From: Agathobaculum hominis
Lineage (GTDB): Bacteria > Bacillota > Clostridia > Oscillospirales > Butyricicoccaceae
NCBI RefSeq assembly: GCF_014288055.1
Contig: NZ_JACOPK010000006.1
Location: 124,001-188,000, forward strand
Direction: 5' to 3'
Length of the DNA stretch: 64,000 nucleotides
Below are positions 49,999 through 60,556 of this stretch, one piece after another (positions within the stretch are counted from its first letter, which is position 1; each line of letters opens with the position of its first letter). The notes under the pieces are model-generated. The model did no database searches. It saw only the letters and a program-made list of their open reading frames with translations, and had not been told where the DNA came from. Position numbers and translations under genes: made by a program.

Positions 49999-50181
49999 AT
50001 GGATAAACTGCGCAAGACCATCATCCGCTGCACGGGGGTGCTGTGCGGCGTCATTCTGTTTGTACACGAGTGGTTGGTCATGGCCATTGCCGCTGTGATT
50101 CTCGGCCTTGCGATGCCCGCCATTCTGAACTATTTCCTGCCGGATGCTATTTCCGCCAAGAAAACGCCGGATGAAAAATAA
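49999..50181 (+). CDS. Small membrane protein
   Basis: 60-residue protein with one or two helices (TGVLCGVILFVHEWLVMAIAAVILGLAMPAIL) and a basic C-terminal end (ISAKKTPDEK). GGAGG precedes the ATG. Located 12 bp after the previous small gene. No function known. Confidence 0.65.
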   Translation: MDKLRKTIIRCTGVLCGVILFVHEWLVMAIAAVILGLAMPAILNYFLPDAISAKKTPDEK

Positions 50182-50222
50182 CTCCATCATCAAACAAATC
50201 TTAGTAATAAGGATTGATAAAC

Positions 50223-52034
<1,812 letters not shown>

Positions 52035-52193
52035 GGCAACACCGCATAATGAAAGCTGCGGCGCTTTGCGGAAATTTCGTGCCCTGACTTTGTTGCGATT
52101 TCTTGCAATGCGAAAGTATTGCTGCAAAACCGCGCCTCGTCAGTACACAAAATTTACTCGCAAATCGCTCTTGTCCAATTATGCGGTATTGCC
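52035..52193 (+). repeat. RF2 MITE-like element copy 1
   Basis: 159 bp with terminal inverted repeats GGCAACACCGCATAAT / ATTATGCGGTATTGCC (15 of 16 complementary) and flanked by TTAA on both sides, consistent with a 4-bp target duplication; the left TTAA contains the aspS stop codon. The interior is a long imperfect palindrome. No coding capacity. Confidence 0.85.
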
Positions 52194-52207
52194 TTAACCA
52201 CTGACAG

Positions 52208-52248
52208 AAAAAGCCGCTGTGCCCGAAAACACGGCGGCTTTGCTTTTA
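52208..52248 (+). terminator. Terminator downstream of aspS and RF2 copy 1
   Basis: AAAGCCGCTGTG-cccgaaaa-CACGGCGGCTTTGCTTTT. Confidence 0.85.
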
Positions 52249-52270
52249 TCCGAGAGAAAGAGGGCAATCT

Positions 52271-54247
52271 GTGGGTAAACATGAACTGAAAAATAAAAAA
52301 GACGAAGGAAAATGGAACTGGGCGCTGCTTGCGGCGAACGTGCTGCTGACGCTGTGCTTCGCGGCGGTTTTCTGGCCCATCCTGCACAAAGGCTCGCTGT
52401 CCTTCCTCGACAAGACCTCGAACCTGCTTGCGCTGGCGGCGTTTCTGCCGCTCGTGCTGCGTCCGTGGAAGAAGGCGCCGGCACCGCTCGCGCTGCTGCA
52501 TGACCTGCTGCTGCTCGGCAGCGCATCGGCGGTCAGTGTCGTCGTGGTCGAGTATATGGTCAAGGGCGGCAGTGTGGGACTCGAGCAGTCGTTCTGGCAG
52601 GGCTGGCTGTGCTATATCGGCCTGTACGCAGCCGCCTATCTGATCACTGCGCGTGGACGGCACGCGGTCTGCGTCGGCATGGGCATCAGCCTGCTGCACG
52701 GCCTCATCGACCACTACGTCATGCTGTTCCGCGGCACGCCGGTCATGCTGAGCGACGTGTTCTCCATCGGCACGGCGGCCAACGTTGCGCAGGGGTATTC
52801 TGCACCGGTCGAGCTGTCCGTGCTGCGCGGCGTGAGCACGGCGGTGCTGTACTGCGTGCTCGTCTGCCTGATGCAGCGCCGCTGGAAGCTGTTCGACCGC
52901 TGGTATGTGCGGCGCGGCTGCTCGCTCATCGTCGTTGCGCTCGCGGCGTATGCCGTTCACTACGGGCTCGGCATCACGGGCACCAGCATCAATTTCTGGG
53001 CGTCGAGCCGCTCCTACAGCGAGTTCTACTACTTTCTGCGCTGCGCAGGGAGGTCGATCGTCCGCGCGCCGGAGGGGTACAGCGCAGACGGACTGCAAAC
53101 GCTTGCGGAGGATTATAAGGGCGAGCAGGGGACGAAAACCCCGAACATTATCGTCATCATGAACGAGTCGTTCTCCGACCTCGGCATCGTGGGCAATTTC
53201 GAGACGAACGAGGACTATATGCCCTTCGTGCACAGTATGCAGAAGGGGCAGAAGAACACCATCACGGGCAATCTGCTCGTTTCGACCTTCGGCGGCGGCA
53301 CGGCAAACACCGAATTTGAGTTCCTGTCCGGCGATACCATGGCGTTCCTGCCGTTCGGCTGCTCGCCGTATCAGATGTATGTCAAGAGCGAGATGCCGAG
53401 CCTTGTCGGCGCCCTGGAGGCGCAGAATTACCAGACGGTCGCGATGCACCCGTATCTGTCGACCTCGTGGAACCGCCCGCAGGTCTATCAGTCGTTCGGC
53501 TTCGACGAGCAGTGCTACGAGGACAGCTTCCCGAGCGATGTCGAGCGCGTCCGCGGCCGCGTGAGCGACAGCGCAAGCTATAAGAAGATCATCGAGCTGT
53601 ACGAGAACAAGCCGAAGGGACAGCCGTTCTTCCTGTTCGACGTCACCATGCAGAACCATGGCGGCTATGAGCGCGAGGGATATCCGGCCTTTGAGGAGAA
53701 GATCCGCCTGACCGGCGAGTACGAGGGCAGGTATCAGCAGGTCGACACCTACCTGTCTCTCGTGCGCTGCTCGGACGAGGCGGTGCAGGAGCTTATCAGC
53801 TATTTTGCAAACGTTTCCGAGGATACCGCGATCATTTTCTTCGGCGACCATCAGCCGAACGTTCCGTCGGCATTCTACGACGAGCTGTACGGCAATACGG
53901 ACGCGGAGCGTTCGCGCGAGCAGAAGCAGACCAAGCTGATCACGCCGTTCTTCATCTGGGCGAATTACGACATTGGGTCGCAGACCGGCGTGGAAATCAG
54001 CGCAAACTACCTGTCTGCGTTCGCGCTCGATGCGCTGGGCTGCTCCACCTCGGGATTTGACGAGCTGCGTCTCGCGGCGCAGCAGAGCGTTCCGCGCATT
54101 AACAGCTACGGCTATTATCTGGCGGACGGCTCGTGGCACGACAATGAAACGCTGTCGGAATGCGAGGCGCTGACCGCTTACCGCAGTGCGCAGTACGCTC
54201 AGATTTTCGACCCGAAAAAGCGGATTCCGCAGTGGTATCTGCCGTAA
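52271..54247 (+). CDS. Second LtaS/MdoB-like phosphoglycerol transferase
   Basis: 658-residue paralogue of the gene at 15.4 kb: about five N-terminal helices, then the sulfatase-type domain with IIVIMNESFSDLGIVG, GGGTANTEFEFLSGDT (candidate Thr nucleophile), LFDVTMQNHGGY and FFGDHQPN. Start is GTG 52271 with AGAGGG upstream. It is bordered by terminators and so transcribed alone. The two paralogues may build different polymers or act as primase and polymerase. Confidence 0.9.
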   Translation: MGKHELKNKKDEGKWNWALLAANVLLTLCFAAVFWPILHKGSLSFLDKTSNLLALAAFLPLVLRPWKKAPAPLALLHDLLLLGSASAVSVVVVEYMVKGGSVGLEQSFWQGWLCYIGLYAAAYLITARGRHAVCVGMGISLLHGLIDHYVMLFRGTPVMLSDVFSIGTAANVAQGYSAPVELSVLRGVSTAVLYCVLVCLMQRRWKLFDRWYVRRGCSLIVVALAAYAVHYGLGITGTSINFWASSRSYSEFYYFLRCAGRSIVRAPEGYSADGLQTLAEDYKGEQGTKTPNIIVIMNESFSDLGIVGNFETNEDYMPFVHSMQKGQKNTITGNLLVSTFGGGTANTEFEFLSGDTMAFLPFGCSPYQMYVKSEMPSLVGALEAQNYQTVAMHPYLSTSWNRPQVYQSFGFDEQCYEDSFPSDVERVRGRVSDSASYKKIIELYENKPKGQPFFLFDVTMQNHGGYEREGYPAFEEKIRLTGEYEGRYQQVDTYLSLVRCSDEAVQELISYFANVSEDTAIIFFGDHQPNVPSAFYDELYGNTDAERSREQKQTKLITPFFIWANYDIGSQTGVEISANYLSAFALDALGCSTSGFDELRLAAQQSVPRINSYGYYLADGSWHDNETLSECEALTAYRSAQYAQIFDPKKRIPQWYLP

Positions 54248-54272
54248 AAAACGCAACCGTTTGCGTCGAAAG

Positions 54273-54314
54273 AAATGGATGCTTTTCCTCGAAAAGGAAG
54301 GCATCCATTTTTTT
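54273..54314 (+). terminator. Terminator of the second LtaS-like gene
   Basis: AAATGGATGC-..-GCATCCATTTTTTT; a second small hairpin ACGCAA-accg-TTTGCGT (54251-54266) precedes it. Confidence 0.88.
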
Positions 54315-54469
54315 GATTACAGTATGAATTTTCGGACTTTTTCAGATGAAAGTGATAAAAAGAGCGGGCTGTCTTTGTGAAAAACATAACAACCAACGTC
54401 GAAATACACAAAAACGACATGCGGTTTATGTGCAAATAACCAAAGTATATCGGAAAACGAAAAAAATCT

Positions 54470-54498
54470 TTGCCTAAATGTAGATATAGTGTTAAAAT
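54470..54498 (+). promoter_or_regulatory. Promoter of the sodium/solute symporter gene
   Basis: TTGCCT (54470-54475), 17 bp, TAAAAT (54493-54498), leaving a leader of about 185 nt. Confidence 0.7.
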
Positions 54499-54537
54499 GA
54501 TTGTCGGAAAACGAGAACGGTATTTCCTGAACGCAGC

Positions 54538-54570
54538 GATCATCGACAAAAAATCGACGATCCTTTTTTT
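54538..54570 (+). terminator. Attenuator-like hairpin in the symporter leader
   Basis: GATCATCGA..TCGACGATCC stem followed by T7, inside the leader about 35 nt after the probable start of transcription and 120 nt before the gene. Regulated read-through is possible; no anti-terminator partner was identified. Confidence 0.55.
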
Positions 54571-54690
54571 AAGGCACTGCGTGCGCGTACACGCAAGGGG
54601 ATAAAGTTCTGTTTAAGTAAATGCGAAAAAATGGTAAGAGGGAAGCCGTTTTTTCGCGCGAAACAATTTTTACCTGAAGGGGAGAAAAGG

Positions 54691-56412
54691 ATGAATTTCG
54701 TAAACTCCATGGCGTTTACCGCGATTACCTTCGTGGCATTCACGGCACTCGTCGCAATCATCTCGTGGTGGAAGACCCGCGGTGACAACCTTGAGACCCA
54801 GGACGGCTACTATCTCGGCGGCCGCAGCCTGACCGGCCCGGTCATCGCCGGTTCTCTGCTGATGACCAACCTTTCCGCAGAGCAGCTCGTCGGCAACAAC
54901 GGCCAGGCTGTCCGCGTAGGCATGTCCACGATGGGCTGGGAGGTAACCTCCGCAATCGCTCTGGTTATCCTGGCATTCGTACTCATGCCGAAGTACCTCA
55001 AGACCGGTCTGACCACCGTACCGCAGTTCTTTGAGCAGCGCTACGACGAGGGCACCCGCCGTCTGGTATCCATCATCGTTCTTCTTAGCTACGTTGTAAT
55101 CATGCTGCCGAACATCCTGTACGCCGGCGCACAGGTATTCGTCAACATCTTCGGCATCGACGAGATCTTCGGCATCTCCCGTTTTGCGGCGATCGCTATC
55201 GTCTGTGTCGCAACCGCTATCGTAGGCTCGATCTACGCGATCTTCGGCGGCCTGAAGGCAATCGCACTGTCCGACTCCATCAACGGCCTCGGCCTGATCG
55301 TCGGCGGCCTGCTCGTTCCGGTATTCGGCTTCATGTTCCTGTCCGGTCAGCTGGGCGGCGACGGCTCCTTCGTGGACGGCTTCGACAAGTTCCTGCACAC
55401 CAATCCGTCCTACCTGAACGCCATCAACGAGGTTAACACCCCGGAGCCGTGGCTCCCGTGGCCGCTGCTGTTCACCGGCCTGCTGGTCAACAACATGTAC
55501 TACTGGGCAACCAACCAGTCCATCATCCAGCGTACCTTCGGTGCTAAGAACCTGAAGGAAGCACAGAAGGGCGCCGTATTCGCAGGCTTCCTCAAGATCA
55601 TGACCCCGCTCATCATCGTTGTTCCGGGCGTTATCTGCGCACTGGCTTACCCGGGCACCGACTGGGGTTCCGGCGACTCCGCTTACCCGATGCTGGTAGC
55701 ACAGGTTATGCCGAAGCCGATCCTTGGCTTCTTCGCTGCTGTAATGTTCGGCGCGATCCTGTCCTCCTTTAACTCGGTACTGAACTCCGCATCCACCATC
55801 TACGCACTCGACATTCACCGTCCGCTGTTCAACCCGACCGCATCTGATGCCCGCATGGTTAAGATCGGCCAGAACTTCGGTACTGTCGTAGCAGTAGTTT
55901 CCACCATCATGTCCCCGTTCATGCTCTACATGGGCGGCATCACGAGCTTCGTAAACTCTGCTTTCGCTGCGTTCAACACCCCGATCTTCGTTTGCCTGCT
56001 GTGCGGCTTCTTCTGGAAGAAGGTTCCGGCTATCGCTGCTAAGATCGTCATCCCGGTACACGTTGTTCTGTACTTCATCCTCCAGTTCGGTCTGCGTAAC
56101 GTCATTCCGTTCCTGAACAACATCCACTACCTGTACTTCACCGCAATCCTGTTCGTATTCGACATGATCCTGATGTGGGTCATCGTCAAGAAGCATCCGC
56201 GCGAGAAGGACTTCGAGCTGAAGGACGTAGGCGCTGTAGATCTGACCCCGTGGCACAACGGCAAGATCTGGGCTACCGTAACCCTGATCATCATGTGCCT
56301 GGCTTACGTAATCTTCTCTCCCCTTGGCTTCGGCAAGAGCGAGAAGACCACCTACCAGACCTACCTCGAGAACCAGTCCAGCGCTTCGGTCGTTACCACC
56401 GTACAGGACTGA
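54691..56412 (+). CDS. Sodium:solute symporter (SSS family)
   Basis: 573-residue carrier with about 14 helices. It contains YYLGGRSLTGPVIAGSLLMTNLSAEQLVG, the SGLT-type segment near residue 45-75, WATNQSIIQRTFGAKNLKEAQ and AAVMFGAILSSFNSVLNSASTIYALDI, as in SGLT/inositol transporters. The iolD and iolB genes 1-5 kb away make myo-inositol or a related polyol the first candidate substrate. ATG 54691 follows GGGGAG. Confidence 0.92.
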   Translation: MNFVNSMAFTAITFVAFTALVAIISWWKTRGDNLETQDGYYLGGRSLTGPVIAGSLLMTNLSAEQLVGNNGQAVRVGMSTMGWEVTSAIALVILAFVLMPKYLKTGLTTVPQFFEQRYDEGTRRLVSIIVLLSYVVIMLPNILYAGAQVFVNIFGIDEIFGISRFAAIAIVCVATAIVGSIYAIFGGLKAIALSDSINGLGLIVGGLLVPVFGFMFLSGQLGGDGSFVDGFDKFLHTNPSYLNAINEVNTPEPWLPWPLLFTGLLVNNMYYWATNQSIIQRTFGAKNLKEAQKGAVFAGFLKIMTPLIIVVPGVICALAYPGTDWGSGDSAYPMLVAQVMPKPILGFFAAVMFGAILSSFNSVLNSASTIYALDIHRPLFNPTASDARMVKIGQNFGTVVAVVSTIMSPFMLYMGGITSFVNSAFAAFNTPIFVCLLCGFFWKKVPAIAAKIVIPVHVVLYFILQFGLRNVIPFLNNIHYLYFTAILFVFDMILMWVIVKKHPREKDFELKDVGAVDLTPWHNGKIWATVTLIIMCLAYVIFSPLGFGKSEKTTYQTYLENQSSASVVTTVQD

Positions 56413-56436
56413 TAAGTCAATATCGACTGACCTTCA

Positions 56437-56465
56437 AAGGGACCGCTTCGGCGGTCTCTTTTTTT
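56437..56465 (+). terminator. Terminator of the symporter gene
   Basis: GGGACCGC-ttcg-GCGGTCTC followed by T8. Confidence 0.92.
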
Positions 56466-56650
56466 ACCTGTCGCGAAACTGACGTTTCGCCGACAAGGTG
56501 TGTTCTGACTTCGCAGAACACGGGTCGTCCGAAAGTTCCTATGCAGAAACGTTCTCCCTCCAGAAGTCAAAAAACCGAGGTACACGCCCTCGGTTTTTTG
56601 AAATCGCTTCGCGATTTTTATTATATGCGCGCTGCCGCGCGGCTGCTTTG
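56466..56650 (-). repeat. RF1 repeat copy 5 (reverse orientation)
   Basis: Begins at ACCTGTCG directly after the symporter terminator T-run and runs through the modules in reverse: GCGAAAC..GTTTCGC, GTGTTCTG/CAGAACAC, GAACTTTC-type stem, ACCGAGG..CCTCGGT, AAATCGC-tt-GCGATTT and GCGCGC..GCGCG. The far TGTCGATAA end is not found. The remaining bases to 56680 contain a small AAAACC..GGTTTT stem. Confidence 0.8.
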
Positions 56651-56680
56651 AGAAAAACCGAGGTTTTCTTCGGGTTTCTC

Positions 56681-56709
56681 TGTACAAACGGGACGCAAAA
56701 TGCTATGCT
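56681..56709 (+). promoter_or_regulatory. Promoter of the VOC-protein gene
   Basis: TGTACA (56681-56686), 17 bp, TATGCT (56704-56709). Confidence 0.6.
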
Positions 56710-56752
56710 TTACATAGAGGCGCGTACAGCCTCACAGCAAGGAGGATTAACC

Positions 56753-57157
56753 ATGAAGGAACATTACAAGGGCCTGGGCCATATCGCCATTTATACAGCG
56801 GATATGGAGCAGAGCATCGCATTCTACGAGAACATCGGCGGCAGCGTTTTCAAGCGCGACGGCGTGCAGACCCCGGACGGCGAGAAGAAGCTGGCGCTCG
56901 TTGAGTTCGGCGGCTTCCTGCTCGAGCTGATCGAGCCGCCCGCAGGCACGCTCGTGCCGTCCGGCGAGGGCAGCATTCCGCACTTCGCCGTTTACGTTGA
57001 CGATCTCGACAAGACCGCTGCCGACCTCAAGGCGGCCGGAATCATCAGCTTCACCGCACCGGAAAAGAAGGTTCTGCCGAACACCTTCGGTGGCCTGCAG
57101 AACTGGTTCTTCACCGGCCCGTCCGGCGAGCAGATCGAGCTGCTTCAGATGCTGTAA
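56753..57157 (+). CDS. VOC (glyoxalase/bleomycin-resistance) family protein
   Basis: 134-residue two-module beta-alpha-beta protein: GLGHIAIYTADMEQSIAFYENIGG opens module 1 with a metal-ligand His, LALVEFGGFLLELIEPP closes it with Glu, and PHFAVYVDDLDKTAADLKAAGI plus GEQIELLQML form module 2. Metal-dependent enzymes such as lactoylglutathione lyase or epimerases share the fold; the substrate is unknown. GGAGGA precedes the ATG. The stop codon runs directly into an RF1 end fragment. Confidence 0.85.
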   Translation: MKEHYKGLGHIAIYTADMEQSIAFYENIGGSVFKRDGVQTPDGEKKLALVEFGGFLLELIEPPAGTLVPSGEGSIPHFAVYVDDLDKTAADLKAAGIISFTAPEKKVLPNTFGGLQNWFFTGPSGEQIELLQML

Positions 57158-57171
57158 GACTGTCGAAAAAC
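57157..57171 (-). repeat. RF1 terminal fragment
   Basis: AGACTGTCGAAAAAC, identical to the end of RF1 copy 3 and likewise starting at a gene stop codon; the remainder of RF1 is absent and a terminator follows. Confidence 0.65.
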
Positions 57172-57203
57172 AGAAGCCCCTGTCTGCGGACAGGGGCTTC
57201 TTA
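57172..57203 (+). terminator. Terminator of the VOC-protein gene
   Basis: AGAAGCCCCTGTC-tgcg-GACAGGGGCTTCTT. Confidence 0.9.
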
Positions 57204-57208
57204 TATAA

Positions 57209-57369
57209 GGCAACACCGCACAATTAAAGCTGCGGCGCTTTGCGGAAATTTTGTGCCCTGACTTTGTTGCGATTTCACGGTAATACATCAAGTATTACCG
57301 CAAAACCGCGCCTTGTCAGAACGCAAAATTTGCTCGCAAATCGCTCTTGTTCAATTATGCGGTATTGCC
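57209..57369 (+). repeat. RF2 MITE-like element copy 2
   Basis: 161 bp, same terminal repeats as copy 1 (GGCAACACCGCACAAT / ATTATGCGGTATTGCC) and flanked by ATAA on both sides, a different target duplication from copy 1. The central loop differs (GGTAATAC..GTATTACC instead of GCAATGC..GTATTGC), again keeping both arms complementary. Confidence 0.85.
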
Positions 57370-57370
57370 A

Positions 57371-57410
57371 TAAAAAGCTCCCGGCCTTTCGGCCGGGAGC
57401 TTCATTTTCA
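57371..57410. terminator. Terminator of iolD (minus strand), possibly bidirectional
   Basis: AAAAAGCTCCCGGCC-tttc-GGCCGGGAGCTTCATTTT; the minus strand ends in TTTTT. Confidence 0.88.
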
Positions 57411-57434
57411 TTTGAGCGAGTTTATCGCGCGCTA

Positions 57435-59405
57435 TTAATAGTGGCGAGCCTCGAACAGGTGATCCTCGATCGCCTTGCGTGCAGCCTGAACCTCCGGCTT
57501 GGTGGAGACCTCAGCTACACCTACACGCCACCAGTTCTCGTAGCCTGCGGACATGGTCTTCGGCAGAACCTTCATGTCGATCAGGGTGGAAACGGTCTGC
57601 TTCTTAGCGTCCTCGATTGCAGCCTTCAGCTCGTCAAGGGTCTTGACGGTGTAGGTCTTGCAGCCGTAAGCAGCGCCGATTGCAGCGTAATCTACCTGGA
57701 TTACCTTGCCCTTGTGGATACCGTTGGTAACGCCCGGCTCGAGCATATTCTTCTCGGTGCAGATGGACGCATTGCCCTGCCCTACCTCGAGGTTGTTGAT
57801 GCAGCCGAAGGAAGCGTTGTCGAACAGCATGACGTTGATCTTGTGGCCCGTCTGAACGGAAGTGATCAGCTCAGAGTGCAGCATGTCGAAGGAACCGTCG
57901 CCGCACATAGCGTAAACTTCCTGATCCGGGCAGGCGATCTTAGCGCCCAGAGCGGATGCAACCTCGTAGCCCATGCAGGAGTAGCCGTACTCCATGTGGT
58001 AGGTGTTCTCCTTGCGTGCGCGCCACAGACCCTGCATGTCGCCCGGCAGAGAGCCTGCTGCTGCACATACGATCGCGTTGTCGTCGATGAGGTGGTTGAT
58101 GGTGCCCAGAACAGTGGTCTGGCACAGCTTGCAGCCGGTATCCTTGATGTACTTCTCAACGCACTCGCGGTTAGCGTCGTTGATCTCCGGGGTGAAGTGC
58201 TCCTTGTCGGTGTACTCAACAGCGTCCAGACGCTCAACCTCAGTCCACCACTCCTTGCGCAGAGCAGCAACTTCCTCAGCGTAAGCCTTGTCGGTGTGGT
58301 AGCCGATCTTAGCCAGCTCCTCGCCGATCGCGGTCAGAGCCTCGTTCGCGTCAGCAACGACCGGAGTAGCGTCCATCTTGTAAGCCTGGAACTCAGACGG
58401 GTTGATGTTGACGAACTTTGCGTCGGTGCGGTACAGCCACTTGGAAGCGGTGGTGAAGTCGGTGTAACGGGTGCCGACGCCGATAACAACGTCAGCCTCG
58501 TGCGCCAGCTTGTTGGCAGCGATGCCGCCGGTGGTGCCCAGACCGCCGAGGTTCAGCTCGTGATCCCAGACAACAGCGGACTTGCCCGCCTGGGTCTCGC
58601 CGAATGCGATGCCGAAGTCTTCAGCGAACTTCTTGAATACCTTGTGTGCCTCAGCGTAGCGAACGCCGCCGCCGCAGATCAGGAGCGGCTTCTTTGCGTT
58701 CTTGATGACCTCAACAGCCTTGTCGAGAGCATACTTGGTGATCGGACGGCGGTCGATGCGCCATACGCGCTTCTTGAAGAAGTCAACCGGGTAATCGTAT
58801 GCTTCAGCCTGAACGTCCTGCGGCAGGGAAATTGCAACAGCGCCGGTGTTGGCGGTGTCGGTCAGAACGCGCATAGCAGAGATCATGTCGGTCATGACCT
58901 GCTCCGGACGGTTGATGCGGCCCCAGTACTTGGTAACAGCCTGGAAAGCATCATGAGCGGAGATAGACAGGTTCTGCGGCTGCTCCATCTGCTGGAGAAC
59001 CGGGTCCGGCTGACGGGAAGCGTAGATGTCGCCCGGCAGGATCAGGACCGGAATGTTGTTAGCGGTTGCGGTTGCAGCAGCGGTAACCATGTTGCAGGCG
59101 CCGGGGCCTACGGAAGAGGTGCAGGCGAAGATGGACTTGCGGCGCATCTGCTTTGCGTAGCCGACAGCAGCCAGAGCCATACCCTGCTCGTTCTTGCCCT
59201 GGTAAACGATCATGTCCTTGAGCTCCTGCTCAACGCCGTTGGCGAAGCCTACAACGTTGCCGTGGCCCGGGAGCATGAAGATGCCCTTAACGAACTTGTG
59301 CTCCTGCTCGTTGCCATCCATATCAATGTAGCTGATATACTGGTTCTCGAGGAAGCGAACGAGTGCCTGAGATGCAGTCAGACGAACGGTTTCCATATGA
59401 ATCAT
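57435..59405 (-). CDS. iolD: 3D-trihydroxycyclohexane-1,2-dione hydrolase IolD
   Basis: 656-residue thiamine-diphosphate enzyme that opens the ring in myo-inositol catabolism to give 5-deoxy-glucuronate. N-terminal ETVRLTASQALVRFLENQY, PGHGNVVGFANG, and the ThDP/Mg motif GDGSFDMLHSEL..NASFG identify it. The start at ATG 59405 has AGGAGG 9 bp upstream. It lies downstream of iolB on the same strand, separated by the RF3 array. Confidence 0.94.
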   Translation of the reverse strand: MIHMETVRLTASQALVRFLENQYISYIDMDGNEQEHKFVKGIFMLPGHGNVVGFANGVEQELKDMIVYQGKNEQGMALAAVGYAKQMRRKSIFACTSSVGPGACNMVTAAATATANNIPVLILPGDIYASRQPDPVLQQMEQPQNLSISAHDAFQAVTKYWGRINRPEQVMTDMISAMRVLTDTANTGAVAISLPQDVQAEAYDYPVDFFKKRVWRIDRRPITKYALDKAVEVIKNAKKPLLICGGGVRYAEAHKVFKKFAEDFGIAFGETQAGKSAVVWDHELNLGGLGTTGGIAANKLAHEADVVIGVGTRYTDFTTASKWLYRTDAKFVNINPSEFQAYKMDATPVVADANEALTAIGEELAKIGYHTDKAYAEEVAALRKEWWTEVERLDAVEYTDKEHFTPEINDANRECVEKYIKDTGCKLCQTTVLGTINHLIDDNAIVCAAAGSLPGDMQGLWRARKENTYHMEYGYSCMGYEVASALGAKIACPDQEVYAMCGDGSFDMLHSELITSVQTGHKINVMLFDNASFGCINNLEVGQGNASICTEKNMLEPGVTNGIHKGKVIQVDYAAIGAAYGCKTYTVKTLDELKAAIEDAKKQTVSTLIDMKVLPKTMSAGYENWWRVGVAEVSTKPEVQAARKAIEDHLFEARHY

Positions 59406-59445
59406 CGTGGAAATCCTCCTAAAATAATGTATAACAAAGATAATC

Positions 59446-59737
59446 GAACCGCCCTCCCCAAAAGGAGGGGGCAAGGGGAACCACAGGTTCCCCAATACAC
59501 GGGACCTGTCCCGTGCCTGCCGCGCGCACGCGGCAGATGCAGTTCTCTAACAAAGTCCAGCTCTGCCGGACTTTGTTACCACTGCCTGCGCCGTACCCCA
59601 GGGCACCTTCTCTTGCCCTACGGGCAATTCACCTTGTGGCGGCGCAGCCTCGTTCGCCGTGCGAACGAGAGGGGGGTATCCGAACAAGTTTCCATGGGAA
59701 CTTGTTCGGTATATAGGGGGGACAGCGTCCCCCCTAT
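59446..59737 (-). repeat. RF3 repeat copy B, chain of hairpins between iolB and iolD
   Basis: Read on the minus strand it follows copy A: ATAGGGGGGAC-gct-GTCCCCCCTAT (59713-59737), CCGAACAAGTT..AACTTGTTCGG (59680-59709), CTCGTTCGC-acg-GCGAACGAG (59649-59669), a nested hairpin containing TTGCCC..GGGCAA shared with 49.7 kb, AACAAAGTCC..GGACTTTGTT (59550-59580), then CTGCCGCG..CGCGGCAG, CACGGGAC..GTCCCGTG, GGGGAACC..GGTTCCCC and CCCTCC..GGAGGG. No gene. Confidence 0.8.
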
Positions 59738-59749
59738 ACTCTGGGAACG

Positions 59750-60556
59750 TTAGTTACCAGAGGGGCAGTGCCAGATGTGGTCGTTCGCGTCATCCTCGAG
59801 CAGCCACAGATGCTCCTCGTCGTCGATGCGGGTCTTGTCCCACGGGTCGCCCGGCAGATGACGGATGCCCCATGCGTAGCAGCAGGAGTAGCCCGGAGCG
59901 GTTACCTGAGAGTGCATCTTGTCGGTGATGATCGCAAGGCCGTTGTGATGGGTCTCGTAGATCTCGCCGTTGCCCCAGCCTGCACCGAAGCCCATCGGCT
60001 TGTCGAAGCGGTAGAAGTAGCACTCCGGCTGCGGATGATGATGCGGCGGGTAAGAGGACCACTTGCCCGGCAGGTTGACGACCTCGCCCAGTACCATGTT
60101 GGAGTACGGTGCGTTGTCAAGGTCGAAGCAGGTGCGAACGTCGCGCTTGATGCAGCCCATCAGCTCGCCCTTGTTGCCGCGAGCCCAGGTGTCGGTGTCT
60201 TCCGGCTTGTACATCTTGCTCGGGAAGGTCTTTTCGTTCAGCGTCTTCTGAATGTAGATGTTGCACGGGCCGTGTGCGATGATCTCGAACTTGACGCCCT
60301 TGCATACGTGCAGGCAGGACGGATTGTAGTCGAACGGGTTCGGACGGTCAACGTCGTAGGACTGATCCTCCCACTTGATCGTGCACTTGCCGTCGAATAC
60401 GAGCGCTGCAACTTCCTTTTCCGGCTCCTCGCAGCTCCAGGTGTCGCCATCCTCCATAACGAGGAGAGCAACGTCCATCATGGCATCCTTGCCGATGCCC
60501 TCGTCAAGACGGATATACTCGTTGTATCCGCGCTTGACCTGCTTATCCATGTACAT
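59750..60556 (-). CDS. iolB: 5-deoxy-glucuronate isomerase IolB
   Basis: 268-residue bicupin of the KduI/IolB family, converting 5-deoxy-glucuronate to 5-dehydro-2-deoxy-gluconate after the IolD step. VALLVMEDGDTWSCEEPEKEVAALVF and PPHHHPQPECYFYRF (metal-binding histidines) are typical. The start at ATG 60556 follows AGGGAG. It is divergent from an AraC-type regulator. iolC, iolE and iolG are not in the window. Confidence 0.94.
   Translation of the reverse strand: MYMDKQVKRGYNEYIRLDEGIGKDAMMDVALLVMEDGDTWSCEEPEKEVAALVFDGKCTIKWEDQSYDVDRPNPFDYNPSCLHVCKGVKFEIIAHGPCNIYIQKTLNEKTFPSKMYKPEDTDTWARGNKGELMGCIKRDVRTCFDLDNAPYSNMVLGEVVNLPGKWSSYPPHHHPQPECYFYRFDKPMGFGAGWGNGEIYETHHNGLAIITDKMHSQVTAPGYSCCYAWGIRHLPGDPWDKTRIDDEEHLWLLEDDANDHIWHCPSGN

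Noticed and set aside
52154..54304. 716-codon open frame antisense to the second LtaS-like gene
   Set aside because: Shadow; Arg/Ala-rich and without ribosome site.
57240..59753. 837-codon open frame antisense to iolD
   Set aside because: Starts within RF2 and mirrors iolD, whose ThDP motifs are on the minus strand.
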